The notes beneath the pieces are model-generated. The model was given only the letters and a program-made list of their open reading frames with translations, did not search any database and was not told where the DNA came from. From contig MNSZ01000057.1 of NCBI GenBank assembly GCA_001916715.1, positions 1-64,000 on the forward strand: a stretch of 64,000 bases of DNA, in the 5' to 3' direction. The translations under genes were made by a program, and so were the position numbers. Below, one piece after another: positions 21,957-30,667 of the stretch (position 1 is the stretch's first letter; each line of letters opens with the position of its first letter). This DNA comes from Firmicutes bacterium CAG:24053_14. Its GTDB lineage: Bacteria > Bacillota > Clostridia > Oscillospirales > Oscillospiraceae.

Positions 21957-24365
21957 ATGTTCACAAGCCAAATCTCACGCGACGAGGTACGCAGCGCGAT
22001 CGAGGATAAACTCTGCGCGCACTTCGCCGTGACAGCAAAAACCGCGACCGACGATCAGGTGTTTCAGGCAAGCGCCATCGTCATTCGCGAGATCATGAGC
22101 AGACTGCTCGCAGTCGAGGAAACACGCTGCCCCGACCGCGAGGTACACTATCTGTCCATGGAGTTCCTCATGGGACGCAGCCTCATGAAAAACGCATTCA
22201 ACCTCGGCATTGCCAACGCGCTCACCGGCGCTCTGGAGGATCTCGGCCGCAACGCCTCGGATATATTCGAGGCCGAAAACGACGCGGGTCTCGGCAACGG
22301 CGGCCTCGGCAGGCTCGCGGCCTGCTATATGGATTCGCTGGCCACGCTCGGTATCCCGGCAACGGGCTACTCGCTGTGCTATGAGCTGGGCATTTTCCGC
22401 CAGAAGATAGTTGACGGCAAGCAGACCGAGGTCGCCGACGATTGGCGCAGCGCGGCCGAAAGCTGGCTCGTTGCGCGCAACGACGAAGCCGTTGAGGTCC
22501 GCTTCGGCGGAACCATCTCCCCGAGATGGGACAGCTTCGGCAGATATCACGCCGAGCACACCGGCTATCAGACGGTTACGGCCGTTCCGCGCGATATGCT
22601 CATTGCCGGCTACGGCGGCAACGAGGTCAATATCCTCCGCCTTTGGGACGCGCGCAGCACAAGCGCGCTGGATATGTACCTGTTTTCCGAGGGCGAGTAT
22701 GTAAAAAGCCTTGAGCAGCGCACGATGAGCGAGGTCATAACAAAGGTGCTGTACCCTGCCGACGACCACATCGAGGGCAAGACTCTGCGCCTAAAGCAGC
22801 AGTATTTCTTCCTCTCGGCCACTGCGCAGTCGATCATAAAGACGCATATAAAGCGCTTCGGCGATATAAAAAGCTTTTCAAAGCACCACAGGATCCAGAT
22901 AAACGATACGCATCCTGCGCTCGTCATTCCCGAGCTTATGCGCATCATGATGGACGAATACGGCCTCGGCTGGGACGAGGCGTGGGATCAGGTGAGCCGA
23001 TCGGTTGCCTACACGAACCACACCGTCATGAGCGAGGCGCTCGAAAAATGGCCGCAGGATCTGGTGCAGACGCTTTTGCCGCGCGTGTGGGAGATACTGT
23101 GCGAGATAAACCGCCGCTGGTGCGAGTACCTTGTATCCAAGTTCGGCAACAGCGAAAAGGTCGGCAAGAACCTTATAATTCAGGACGGGCAGGTTCACAT
23201 GGCAAACCTCTGCCTTGCTGCGTGCTATAAGATAAACGGCGTCTCCGGCCTGCACGGTGAGATACTGAAAAAAGACCTCTTCAAGGACGTCTGCCGGCTC
23301 CGCCCGGAGAGATTTACCTATGTCACAAACGGCATCGACCATCGCCGCTGGCTGGCACAGATAAATCCGCGCCTGCACGGCCTGGTGAGCGAGCTGCTCG
23401 AGGGCGACGATTACCTGACAAAGCCCGAAAAGCTCATCGGACTTCTCGACTATGCGGAAAATGTCGATGTTCAGCGCCGGGTCAACGAGATAAAGCGCCT
23501 CAATAAATACGATTTTGCAAAGTTTTTGGCCAAAAACGACGGCTTTGCGCTTGATCCGGACGCGATCCTCGATGTTCAGGTAAAGCGTCTGCACGAGTAT
23601 AAGCGTCAGCTTTTATGCGCGATGCTCATAACGCGGCTTCAGATGAGAATACACGAAGAACCGAACGCGGATTTCATGCCCTGCACTTTCGTGTTCGGCG
23701 CAAAGGCCGCCGCCGGATATTACACTGCAAAACGCATCATCGAGCTTATCTGCTCGCTGGCCGACGATATAAGCCGCGATCCGCTGTGCAAGGGCAAGCT
23801 TCAGGTCTGCTTCATGGAAAACTACCGCGTTTCAGCTGCCGAAGCGCTCATGCCGGCAGCGCAGGTTTCCGAGCAGATATCCACCGCCGGTAAGGAGGCC
23901 TCCGGCACCGGCAACATGAAGCTCATGCTCAACGGAGCCGTTACCATAGGAACGCTCGACGGCGCAAACGTCGAAATGTACGAGCGCCTCGGCGATAAGA
24001 ACATGTTCCTGTTCGGCCTTAAAACCGATGAAGTAACTGCGCTCAAGGCATCCGGCTACGATCCCCAGCGCTATGCGCGCGAGGATGCCGAGCTTGGCGC
24101 GGTGCTCGACAGGATAAGCCGCGGCTTTGCCGACGGAAAGAGCTATTCCGATCTCGTTTCAAACCTGCTTTACAACGGCGACCCGTATATGCTCTGCGCG
24201 GACTTCCGCGACTATGTCAACACTCATGACAGAATGTACTCGGTGATCTCCGATCCGGCCGAGCGCGCAAGACTTTCAATAATAAACACTGCCGAGGCCG
24301 GCATATTCGCCGCCGACCGTGCGATAAAAGAGTATGCGGAGGACATATGGGGAATAAAACTGTAA
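21957..24365 (+). CDS. glgP: Glycogen/alpha-glucan phosphorylase
   Basis: 802 residues, the usual length. Releases glucose 1-phosphate from alpha-1,4-glucan. Diagnostic segments: YLSMEFLMGRSLMKNAFNLG, ENDAGLGNGGLGRLAACYMDS, NDTHPALVIPELMRI, VTNGIDHRRWL, VQVKRLHEYKRQLL and the pyridoxal phosphate site EASGTGNMKLMLNGA (Lys655). Co-transcribed with the ADP-glucose synthesis genes, coupling storage and mobilisation. Its end overlaps the next gene by 19 bp. Confidence 0.96.
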   Translation: MFTSQISRDEVRSAIEDKLCAHFAVTAKTATDDQVFQASAIVIREIMSRLLAVEETRCPDREVHYLSMEFLMGRSLMKNAFNLGIANALTGALEDLGRNASDIFEAENDAGLGNGGLGRLAACYMDSLATLGIPATGYSLCYELGIFRQKIVDGKQTEVADDWRSAAESWLVARNDEAVEVRFGGTISPRWDSFGRYHAEHTGYQTVTAVPRDMLIAGYGGNEVNILRLWDARSTSALDMYLFSEGEYVKSLEQRTMSEVITKVLYPADDHIEGKTLRLKQQYFFLSATAQSIIKTHIKRFGDIKSFSKHHRIQINDTHPALVIPELMRIMMDEYGLGWDEAWDQVSRSVAYTNHTVMSEALEKWPQDLVQTLLPRVWEILCEINRRWCEYLVSKFGNSEKVGKNLIIQDGQVHMANLCLAACYKINGVSGLHGEILKKDLFKDVCRLRPERFTYVTNGIDHRRWLAQINPRLHGLVSELLEGDDYLTKPEKLIGLLDYAENVDVQRRVNEIKRLNKYDFAKFLAKNDGFALDPDAILDVQVKRLHEYKRQLLCAMLITRLQMRIHEEPNADFMPCTFVFGAKAAAGYYTAKRIIELICSLADDISRDPLCKGKLQVCFMENYRVSAAEALMPAAQVSEQISTAGKEASGTGNMKLMLNGAVTIGTLDGANVEMYERLGDKNMFLFGLKTDEVTALKASGYDPQRYAREDAELGAVLDRISRGFADGKSYSDLVSNLLYNGDPYMLCADFRDYVNTHDRMYSVISDPAERARLSIINTAEAGIFAADRAIKEYAEDIWGIKL

Positions 24366-25234
24366 TTGTTATAGGCGCTGTAAACATGGATATCTGCGGC
24401 AGACCCGATAGGGAGCCGCGCATGAAGGATTCAAACCCCGGGACGGTGTCGTTCAGCCCCGGCGGAGTCGGCAGAAACATTGCGCACAATCTCTGCCTGC
24501 TTGGACTTAATGTAAAGCTCGTTGCTGCCATCGGCGACGATGTTTACGGCGACAGCATTTATGAAAGCTGCACAAAGCTCGGCATGGATATGCATTTGAG
24601 CCGCCGCATGAGCGGAGGAAGAACGTCGAGCTATTTGTGTGTTACGGATGAAAATGGCGACATGCTCGTCGGCGTGAGCGATACGGATATATCGGCAAGC
24701 ATAACTCCCGAATATCTCAAAGCACATATAAAAGAAATAAACGAGGCCGACGCAGTCGTGATTGATGCAAACCTCACTCAGGAAACCGTTTCGTGGATAG
24801 CCGAAAACATTACGGCTCCGCTGTACGCTGACCCTGTGTCCGCCGCAAAGGCGGATCGGCTCAAGCCGGTGCTCGGCAAGCTCACGGCGTTTAAGCCGAA
24901 CGAATATGAGGCAAAGAGCATGACGGGTGAATCCACCTCGCTGTTTGCAGCCGAAGCACTGCTGAACGCAGGCGTAAAGAAGGTGTTCGTGTCTCTCGGA
25001 GGCGACGGTATCGTGGCAGCGTCCGACGGCGAGATAATAAAACTTCCGTGCGTGACGACGGAGATATCCAACTGCACCGGATGCGGCGATGCTGCAACTG
25101 CGGCGATAATCTGGGCCGGAGTCAACGGACTGGGCATTGCCGAAAGCGCATCGGCCGCCATGAAGGCCGCTGCAATGTGCGCAGCATGTCCCGGGGCGAT
25201 AAATCCCGAGCTTTGTCCGGAGCTTATAAGCTGA
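24347..25234 (+). CDS. PfkB-family carbohydrate kinase (pseudouridine-kinase-like)
   Basis: 295 residues, ribokinase fold. SPGGVGRNIAHNLCLLG near the N-terminus resembles PsuK/YeiC more than fructokinases. The anion-hole motif near the C-terminus reads CTGCGDAATAA where most relatives have TGAGD; the catalytic Asp is kept but Ala is replaced by Cys. The substrate is uncertain: pseudouridine, another nucleoside or a sugar. No psuG glycosidase is next to it. It overlaps glgP by 19 bp with GGAGG before the ATG, so it belongs to the glg transcript. Confidence 0.8.
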   Translation: MGNKTVIVIGAVNMDICGRPDREPRMKDSNPGTVSFSPGGVGRNIAHNLCLLGLNVKLVAAIGDDVYGDSIYESCTKLGMDMHLSRRMSGGRTSSYLCVTDENGDMLVGVSDTDISASITPEYLKAHIKEINEADAVVIDANLTQETVSWIAENITAPLYADPVSAAKADRLKPVLGKLTAFKPNEYEAKSMTGESTSLFAAEALLNAGVKKVFVSLGGDGIVAASDGEIIKLPCVTTEISNCTGCGDAATAAIIWAGVNGLGIAESASAAMKAAAMCAACPGAINPELCPELIS

Positions 25235-25238
25235 TATG

Positions 25239-25271
25239 AAAATTCTGCACTAATATAGTGCAGAATTTTTT
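25239..25271 (+). terminator. Terminator of the glg operon
   Basis: AAAATTCTGCACTA / TAGTGCAGAATTTTTT, an almost perfect stem with a T tail right after the kinase stop. Confidence 0.92.
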
Positions 25272-25354
25272 CGCTTGAATCACATGATGCGCCATACTTT
25301 GCGCACAAAGCAGTGTACATTTTCCATATACTACGGTGTATAGGAGGTACACTT

Positions 25355-26167
25355 ATGCAAGCGACAAAATTGCGCCCTGGAACACGAAGGGGCGGCGTTA
25401 TCTGGCTGCCGGTGGACGAGCTTGAACCAAGCCCCATGCAGCCGCGAAAAAACTTCCCCGACGGCGAGCTTCAGGAACTTTCCGAGAGCATCGCCCAATA
25501 CGGCGTGCTCAATCCGCTGACTGTGAGACTGCGTGACGGGCGATACGAGCTCGTAGCGGGCGAGCGCAGACTCAGGGCGGCGCGCCTTGCGGGCCTGTGC
25601 GACGTACCGTGCATACTGCTCGATGTCAGCCTTGAGGATGCAAGCCTCATTGCACTCGTTGAGAATTTACAGCGCCGAGACCTCGATTTCATCGAGGAGG
25701 CAAACGGTCTGAGCCAGCTTATTAAGCTGTTCGGAATGAGTCAGGAGGAGGCTGCGCGTCGGATCGGCAAATCGCAGTCGGCCGTAGCAAACAAGCTGCG
25801 GCTTTTGAAGCTGCCTGATGATGTTTTGCGCTCGCTGCGCGATAACGGACTTACCGAGCGTCACGGCAGAGCGCTGCTGCGCCTGCAGGATGAAAATATG
25901 CAGCGCGCGGCGCTTGCGTATATGATAGAGCACGACCTCAATGTTGCAGCGGCCGATGCTTATATCGAGGTGCTCCTGCGCGAGCCGGAGGAAAAAGCCG
26001 ACCCGAAGCGAACGTTTGTAATGAAGGACGTGCGCGTATTCGTAAATACGATCCTGCATGGGCTTGACCTTATGAAGCAGGGCGGCATAGCGGCCGGCAT
26101 GAAGCGAGAGGAAACGGAAAACGAACTTATCCTTACGATATCAATACCTAAGAACAAAGCCGAATAG
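25355..26167 (+). CDS. noc: ParB-like protein, probably nucleoid occlusion factor Noc
   Basis: 270 residues. ParB N-terminal domain with WLPVDELEPSPMQPRKNFP, the CTP-binding GERRLRAARLAG motif and ENLQRRDLDFIEEA, followed by the KorB/ParB helix-turn-helix (MSQEEAARRIGKSQSAVANKLRLLKLP). No parA gene is adjacent, so the solitary Noc/ParB type is more likely than a partition pair; the choice between Noc and a second ParB cannot be made from sequence alone. GGAGG precedes ATG 25355; a longer frame from 25313 has no ribosome site. Confidence 0.82.
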   Translation: MQATKLRPGTRRGGVIWLPVDELEPSPMQPRKNFPDGELQELSESIAQYGVLNPLTVRLRDGRYELVAGERRLRAARLAGLCDVPCILLDVSLEDASLIALVENLQRRDLDFIEEANGLSQLIKLFGMSQEEAARRIGKSQSAVANKLRLLKLPDDVLRSLRDNGLTERHGRALLRLQDENMQRAALAYMIEHDLNVAAADAYIEVLLREPEEKADPKRTFVMKDVRVFVNTILHGLDLMKQGGIAAGMKREETENELILTISIPKNKAE

Positions 26168-26179
26168 GACATACATATG

Positions 26180-26208
26180 CCGCCGTAGAATAATACGGCG
26201 GTATTTTA
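26180..26208 (+). terminator. Terminator after noc
   Basis: CCGCCGTA / TACGGCGG stem, 6-nt loop, followed by TATTTTA. Confidence 0.7.
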
Positions 26209-26225
26209 ATGTGGGAGGCGCGGCA

Positions 26226-26525
26226 ATGATAAGCTATTTTTCCGAACTGCGATACAAGGAGGTCATAGACATCCATACCGGTAAACGGCTCGGCTATGTA
26301 TGCGATGCGGAGTTTGACGAGACCGAGGGGCGGCTTATATCGCTCATAACGCCGGGAAAAGCAAAATTTTTCGGGCTTTTCGGCAGGGAGGATGATTACA
26401 TTCTGCCGTGGAAATGCATAGTGCGCATCGGCGGAGATATCATACTCGTCGAGACCGAGGCCGACCAGCCCAGGCGCCGCAGAAAAAAAGAAAAAATTTT
26501 TGACAAAATGGCAAAAAACTATTGA
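26226..26525 (+). CDS. YlmC/YmxH family sporulation-associated PRC-barrel protein
   Basis: 99 residues. A PRC-barrel beta domain: RYKEVIDIHTGKRLGYVCDAEFDE, GRLISLITPGKAKFFGLFG, DYILPWKCIVRIGGDIILVE, then a basic tail RRRRKKEK. The family is typical of endospore formers and is often co-expressed with sporulation genes; the biochemical role is unknown. GGGAGG precedes ATG 26226, which is preferred over 26211. The stop codon overlaps the -35 of the rpsB promoter. Confidence 0.88.
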   Translation: MISYFSELRYKEVIDIHTGKRLGYVCDAEFDETEGRLISLITPGKAKFFGLFGREDDYILPWKCIVRIGGDIILVETEADQPRRRRKKEKIFDKMAKNY

Positions 26526-26550
26526 AATTACATTAGATTTTTGATATTAT
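26522..26550 (+). promoter_or_regulatory. Sigma-A promoter for rpsB-tsf
   Basis: TTGAAA, 17-nt spacer, TATTAT; gives a leader of about 95 nt. Confidence 0.82.
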
Positions 26551-26572
26551 ATCAAGGCATTTCGCACGGGCA

Positions 26573-26622
26573 CGGACTTTTTCCCATGTGGCTACGGCTT
26601 GGGGAGAGGGAAGAAGTGTCCG
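26573..26622 (+). ncRNA. Structured leader of rpsB (candidate autoregulatory element)
   Basis: CGGACTTTTTCCC pairs with GGGAAGAAGTGTCCG, a 13-bp stem with a 2-nt bulge capped by a G-rich 22-nt loop, ending just before the ribosome sites. rpsB leaders bind S2 in several bacteria; this particular fold is not one I recognise. Confidence 0.5.
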
Positions 26623-26652
26623 GAGGAAAAAACAAATCAGGAGGAAAAACAA

Positions 26653-27396
26653 ATGTCAGTAGTATCTATGAAGCAGCTGCTGGAAGCCGGTGTCCACTTC
26701 GGTCACCAGACCCGCCGCTGGAACCCCAAAATGGCCGAGTACATCTACATGGAGCGTAACGGCATCTATATCATCGACCTGCAGAAGACCGTCAAGAAGC
26801 TCGAAGAGGCTTACAACTTCGTTCGCGATGTTGCCGCAAACGGCCAGAGCATCCTTTTCGTCGGCACCAAGAAGCAGGCGGCAGAGGCAGTCAAGGAAGA
26901 GGCTTCCCGCGTAGGTATGTACTATGTCAACGCCCGTTGGCTCGGCGGCATGCTCACCAACTTCAAGACCATGCGCACCCGTATCGATCGCCTTGCTCAG
27001 CTCAAGAAGATGCAGGAGGACGGCACCTTCGATATGCTTCCCAAGAAGGAAGTCATGAAGCACATGGGCGAGATGGAGAAGCTCGAGAAGTACCTCGGCG
27101 GCGTCAAGGAAATGAAGAAGCTCCCCGGCGCAATGTTCGTTGTTGACCCTCGCAAGGAGCACAATGCGATCGCAGAGGCTCGCAAGCTGCATATCCCCAT
27201 CGTTGCAATAGTCGATACCAACTGCGACCCCGATGAGGTCGATTACGTTATCCCTGCAAACGATGACGCTATCCGCGCAATTCGCCTGATCGCATCCACC
27301 ATGGCAAACGCCGTTCAGGAAGGCCGTCAGGGCGCCGACGCTGAGGTCGAGGAGACCCTGGCAGAGGCAGAAGCCGAGAAGGTTGAAGAAGAATAA
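26653..27396 (+). CDS. rpsB: 30S ribosomal protein S2
   Basis: 247 residues. VSMKQLLEAGVHFGHQTRRWNPKMAEYIYMERNGIYIIDLQKT, FVGTKKQA, NARWLGGMLTNFKTM and VDTNCDPDEVDYVIPANDDAIRAIRL are conserved S2 segments. It has an acidic C-terminal tail (AEVEETLAEAEAEKVEEE). Two tandem AGGAGGAAAAA ribosome sites precede ATG 26653, of which the second is at the right distance. Codon use is strongly biased (ATC, AAG, GGC, CGC/CGT), as expected for high expression. Operon with tsf. Confidence 0.97.
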   Translation: MSVVSMKQLLEAGVHFGHQTRRWNPKMAEYIYMERNGIYIIDLQKTVKKLEEAYNFVRDVAANGQSILFVGTKKQAAEAVKEEASRVGMYYVNARWLGGMLTNFKTMRTRIDRLAQLKKMQEDGTFDMLPKKEVMKHMGEMEKLEKYLGGVKEMKKLPGAMFVVDPRKEHNAIAEARKLHIPIVAIVDTNCDPDEVDYVIPANDDAIRAIRLIASTMANAVQEGRQGADAEVEETLAEAEAEKVEEE

Positions 27397-27402
27397 TTGA
27401 TC

Positions 27403-27425
27403 AGGGAGCACATCCTGCTCCCTTT
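27403..27425 (+). promoter_or_regulatory. Intercistronic hairpin rpsB-tsf
   Basis: AGGGAGCA-CATCC-TGCTCCCT then TTCTT, a possible attenuator that lowers tsf relative to rpsB or protects rpsB mRNA. Confidence 0.6.
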
Positions 27426-27451
27426 CTTAAATAATACAGGAGGAAAAAGTT

Positions 27452-28387
27452 ATGGCATTTACAGCACAGGACGTAAAAACTCTCCGTGAGATGACCGGCG
27501 TCGGCATGATGGACTGCAAAAAGGCATTGTCCGAGTGCGACGGCGATATGGACAAGGCCGTTGAGTATCTGCGTGAAAAGGGCCTTGCAAAGGCAGCAAA
27601 GAAGGCCGGCCGTATTGCAGCGGAAGGTATGGCATATGCAGAGGTTTGCCCCCAGTGCGGTGTCGGCGCAGTTGTTGAAGTTAACTGCGAGACCGACTTC
27701 TGCGCAAAGAGCGATCTTTTCGTCGCTTTCGTTAAGGATATCTGCAAGGTCGTCCTGAAGGACAACCCCGCAGACGTTGATGCCCTCATGCAGTGCAAGT
27801 ACCCCAACAGCGAGCTTACAGTTGCTGAGACCATGCCCGAGAAGGTCATGTCCATCGGCGAGAATCTCCAGATCCGTCGTTTCGCACGCTTTGGTGAGAA
27901 CACCTCCGTCGCTTACGTTCACGCAGGCGGCAAGATCGGCGTCCTCGTCAACCTTGCAGTTGAAGGCGGCATCGATGCTACCGAAGTCGGCAAGAACGTC
28001 GCAATGCAGATCGCAGCTCTCAATCCTCGCTTCTGGGATAAGTCTCAGGTGACCGAGGACGTCCTCGCAGAAGAGAAGAAGGTTGCTCTTGCACTTATGG
28101 ACAACGATCCTAAGATGGCTTCCAAGCCCGCACAGGTCAAGGAAAAGATCGTCATGGGCAAGATGAACAAGTTCTACGAGGAAAACTGCCTCATGCAGAT
28201 GGAGTTCGTCCGCGGCGATATCTTCCAGGGCAGCGTTGAGAAGTACATTGCCGATGCGGCAAAGAAGCTCGGCGGCAGCATCAAGTTTGTTGACGCAGTT
28301 CGCTTCCAGACCGGCGAAGGCATTGAAAAGAAGGAAGAGGACTTTGCAGCCGAGGTTGCAGCTCAGATGAACATGGGCAAGAAATAA
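27452..28387 (+). CDS. tsf: Translation elongation factor Ts
   Basis: 311 residues, nucleotide exchange factor of EF-Tu. The N-terminal UBA-like domain VKTLREMTGVGMMDCKKALSECDGD and the core VEVNCETDFCAKSDLF with the TDF motif contacting EF-Tu are clear. The segment before it reads EVCPQCGVGAVVE with a CPQCG pair where most relatives have no cysteines, a mild oddity. AGGAGG lies before the ATG. pyrH and frr, which often follow, are absent; the operon ends here. Confidence 0.97.
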   Translation: MAFTAQDVKTLREMTGVGMMDCKKALSECDGDMDKAVEYLREKGLAKAAKKAGRIAAEGMAYAEVCPQCGVGAVVEVNCETDFCAKSDLFVAFVKDICKVVLKDNPADVDALMQCKYPNSELTVAETMPEKVMSIGENLQIRRFARFGENTSVAYVHAGGKIGVLVNLAVEGGIDATEVGKNVAMQIAALNPRFWDKSQVTEDVLAEEKKVALALMDNDPKMASKPAQVKEKIVMGKMNKFYEENCLMQMEFVRGDIFQGSVEKYIADAAKKLGGSIKFVDAVRFQTGEGIEKKEEDFAAEVAAQMNMGKK

Positions 28388-28411
28388 TTCCCGATTTCAA
28401 AATCTAAAATC

Positions 28412-28444
28412 AAAATCCGGCAGAGGAAACTCTGTCGGATTTTT
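28412..28444. terminator. Terminator after tsf, shared with convergent gene
   Basis: AATCCGGCAGAG-GAAA-CTCTGTCGGATT with one wobble pair and T/A runs on either side. Confidence 0.88.
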
Positions 28445-28454
28445 GCGTTTATAT

Positions 28455-28994
28455 TCAGTCAATTCGCTTGAGACCGCCGGGCGCTTTGCAGCGCGCGGCA
28501 AGATCAATGTATGTCTGCTTGCTGCGCTCCCATGCATAGATGTCTTTTTCTTCAAGCTCCCGCAAAACTTTCGCAGGCGCTCCGCCGACAACGACACGGG
28601 GAGGTATCGTCTGATGCTTTTTCACCACTGCGCCCTCCGCGACAACGGTGTATTCTCCGATATCAGCGAAAAGACTGACTATGGCTCCCATGCCGATATT
28701 TGCGCCGTCGCGTATATAATTCCCGTGGACCATTGCACCGTGGCCGATCGTTACGCGCTTTCCTATGTGGCAGCCGTCGGTCTTTGCATCGGGGCCGCCG
28801 ACATGAATAACGCACAGATCCTCAACCGCGCTTTCGTCGCCTATATAAATCGGGCGCTCGTCGCCGCGGATAACGGCGCCGGGACCGACATAGCACCGCG
28901 CGCCTATGGTGACATCTCCGATCACGATTGCGCTGTCGCTGATATAAGCGCTGGGATCGATTTTCGGGCGCTTTGACTCAAATTCGTATATCAT
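28455..28994 (-). CDS. Gamma-carbonic-anhydrase-like hexapeptide-repeat protein
   Basis: 179 residues. Left-handed beta-helix with repeats such as AYISDSAIVIGDVTIGARCYVGPGAVIRGD, metal-site histidines in CVIHVGG, TIGHGAMVHGN, and C-terminal VGGAPAKVLREL. This is the YrdA/YtoA/CaiE-like group, often annotated gamma carbonic anhydrase although activity is unproven for most members. Start 28994 (MIYEFES) has AGGAG at a slightly long spacing; upstream residues of the longer frame lie within rpoN. It is the second gene behind rpoN, 13 bp downstream. Confidence 0.85.
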   Translation of the reverse strand: MIYEFESKRPKIDPSAYISDSAIVIGDVTIGARCYVGPGAVIRGDERPIYIGDESAVEDLCVIHVGGPDAKTDGCHIGKRVTIGHGAMVHGNYIRDGANIGMGAIVSLFADIGEYTVVAEGAVVKKHQTIPPRVVVGGAPAKVLRELEEKDIYAWERSKQTYIDLAARCKAPGGLKRID

Positions 28995-29007
28995 GCTATG
29001 AGTTCTC

Positions 29008-30357
29008 CTAACTTTGCTTTCTGACGTATGTTCCCGGTATGCCGAGCGCATCGCGGTATTTGGCAACAGTACGACGCGATATGGCAAAGCCGTTCTTGGT
29101 CATGATATCACTCAGCTGCGCATCGGACAGCGGCGCGGACTTATCCTCGCCGTCGATCACTTGGCGCAGATATTTTTTCGCTTCGTCGGCCGAGCGTTCA
29201 CCGCTGTCTCCCTCGAGCTTTGCCGAGAAAAACAGCTTGGCCGGTATGACGCCGCGGCTGCACTGAATATACTTTCCTCGCATTGCGCGGCTGACCGTTG
29301 ATACGCTCAGACCTGTCGAATCGGCTATGTCGGCAAGCGTCATAGGCTTGAATGCATTTGTGCGGCCATAGAAAAACGCGCTCTGCAGCCGGGCAAGCTT
29401 GCCGAAGCAGCTCAGCAGAGTCTCCTCATATTTGCACACATTTTGATACAGTCTGCCGGCGGCAGAGATACGCTCTTCAACGTATTTAAGAACGTCGGGA
29501 TCATCCGACGATTTTTTCAGCTCGCTGCAAAATGAGCTTATTCTCAGGTGAGGGGTAAACGGATGGCAGAGCGAAACATTGAGCCCCTCGTCGGATGCAC
29601 TTATTATGATGTCGGGTGAAACATATATGCTGTCGTCGCTCCTGTCGCCTTCAAAGGCAGATGAAGGATAGGGATAAAGCCGCTTTATGCGCTTTTCCGC
29701 AGAGCGAACGGCTGCTGTTGTAACGTTAAGCGCTTTTGCTATTGCTGCGTAGTGGCCGCGCGATAGCTCCTCAAGGTGTTTTTCGACGATGCTGCGGGCT
29801 ACTCCGTTCGCTTTATTGCTGCCGAGCTGAGCGGCAAGACAGCCGCGCACGTCCCTTGCGCATATACCTTTCGGGGGCAGGGAACGCATGACGGCAACGC
29901 AATTTTCGACCTCTTCCCGTGAAACGCCGAGCTTTTTTGAAACGCTTCCCCAATCCTCGGATAAAAATCCGCGGCTGTCAACGCAACCGATAAGGTAGCG
30001 GTAAACCTTTTTCGTTTCGCAGTCGGCATCGGAGTTTAACAGCTGGCTCAAGAGATATGCTCTCACGTCGGGGACCTGAGCACGGCTTGCTATCGGACTG
30101 TCGAGCGTGTCGTCGTCGCCGGCGATGTTTTGTTCACTCCTGTCGCGGCCAAATGAACTGAGCCACTCGACCTTGTCGGAAAGCTCGCTGCCTTTTGCTG
30201 CCGAACCGAGCTCGTCAATGTCGATCGCGGGATTTTCCATGGCCTGCTCGGTCAGATAGGAGCTTAGCTCGGTCGTGTTCATCTGCACCATCTCCAGCAG
30301 TTGAATCGTGGCCGGAGTGATGGTTTGTTTAATTGTAACCTGATTGTGTAGCTTCAT
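29008..30357 (-). CDS. rpoN: RNA polymerase sigma-54 factor
   Basis: 449 residues. The N-terminal activator-interacting region is Gln/Leu-rich (MKLHNQVTIKQTITPATIQLLEMVQMNTTELSSYL), the central core-binding part includes VDSRGFLSEDW and LPPKGICARDVRGCLAAQL, and the C-terminus has the helix-turn-helix LADIADSTGLSVSTVSRAM and the RpoN box SRRTVAKYRD that reads the -24 element. It directs promoters that need an enhancer-binding ATPase, and one such protein is encoded divergently. ATG 30357 is chosen from the family N-terminus, although its ribosome site is weak. Confidence 0.95.
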   Translation of the reverse strand: MKLHNQVTIKQTITPATIQLLEMVQMNTTELSSYLTEQAMENPAIDIDELGSAAKGSELSDKVEWLSSFGRDRSEQNIAGDDDTLDSPIASRAQVPDVRAYLLSQLLNSDADCETKKVYRYLIGCVDSRGFLSEDWGSVSKKLGVSREEVENCVAVMRSLPPKGICARDVRGCLAAQLGSNKANGVARSIVEKHLEELSRGHYAAIAKALNVTTAAVRSAEKRIKRLYPYPSSAFEGDRSDDSIYVSPDIIISASDEGLNVSLCHPFTPHLRISSFCSELKKSSDDPDVLKYVEERISAAGRLYQNVCKYEETLLSCFGKLARLQSAFFYGRTNAFKPMTLADIADSTGLSVSTVSRAMRGKYIQCSRGVIPAKLFFSAKLEGDSGERSADEAKKYLRQVIDGEDKSAPLSDAQLSDIMTKNGFAISRRTVAKYRDALGIPGTYVRKQS

Positions 30358-30424
30358 GGCGTTAGACCGACAGGATAAATACTTCGGCGATCGATTGCAA
30401 AATGTTAGTTTACGGTTTGACAAT

Positions 30425-30453
30425 TTGAAACACTTTTTTGCGTACTATATAAT
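30425..30453 (+). promoter_or_regulatory. Distal sigma-A promoter (P1) towards the sigma-54 activator gene
   Basis: TTGAAA, 17-nt spacer, TATAAT. It overlaps the rpoN promoter on the other strand, and its -35 overlaps a TGAAACACTT motif. Confidence 0.65.
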
Positions 30454-30610
30454 AGTATCAAAAGAAACGTACAAAATCAAGCCCTGAAACGTGATAGTTT
30501 ACAATGAAAAATGCTGCGAAGTGTTTCACGACGATACACTTTGCGCCAAAACAGCTGACTAAAGATGATACACTTTTAACAATTTGACACACTGCCGACT
30601 AAGTGATACA
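30426..30610. repeat. Cluster of TGAWACACTT operator-like repeats
   Basis: The rpoN/activator gap holds no gene but carries repeated decamers: TGAAACACTT (30426), the inverted pair AAGTGTTTCA (30519) and GATACACTT (30533), TGATACACTT (30566), and the inverted pair TGACACACTG (30585) and AAGTGATACA (30601). They overlap the promoters in both directions, so autoregulation by the adjacent activator is plausible. Confidence 0.6.
30452..30480 (-). promoter_or_regulatory. Sigma-A promoter for rpoN
   Basis: Minus strand TTGATT, 17-nt spacer, TACTAT. The -10 lies in the palindrome TACTATATAATAGTA shared with P1. Confidence 0.65.
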
Positions 30611-30612
30611 AT
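30584..30612 (+). promoter_or_regulatory. Proximal sigma-A promoter (P2) for the sigma-54 activator gene
   Basis: TTGACA, 17-nt spacer, TACAAT. Both hexamers overlap the last inverted pair of the decamer repeats. Confidence 0.75.
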
Positions 30613-30667
30613 GGCTGAGCAAACGTAAAAAATATTTTTTGAAAAAATTTTGAGAGGTGTGTTGGGC

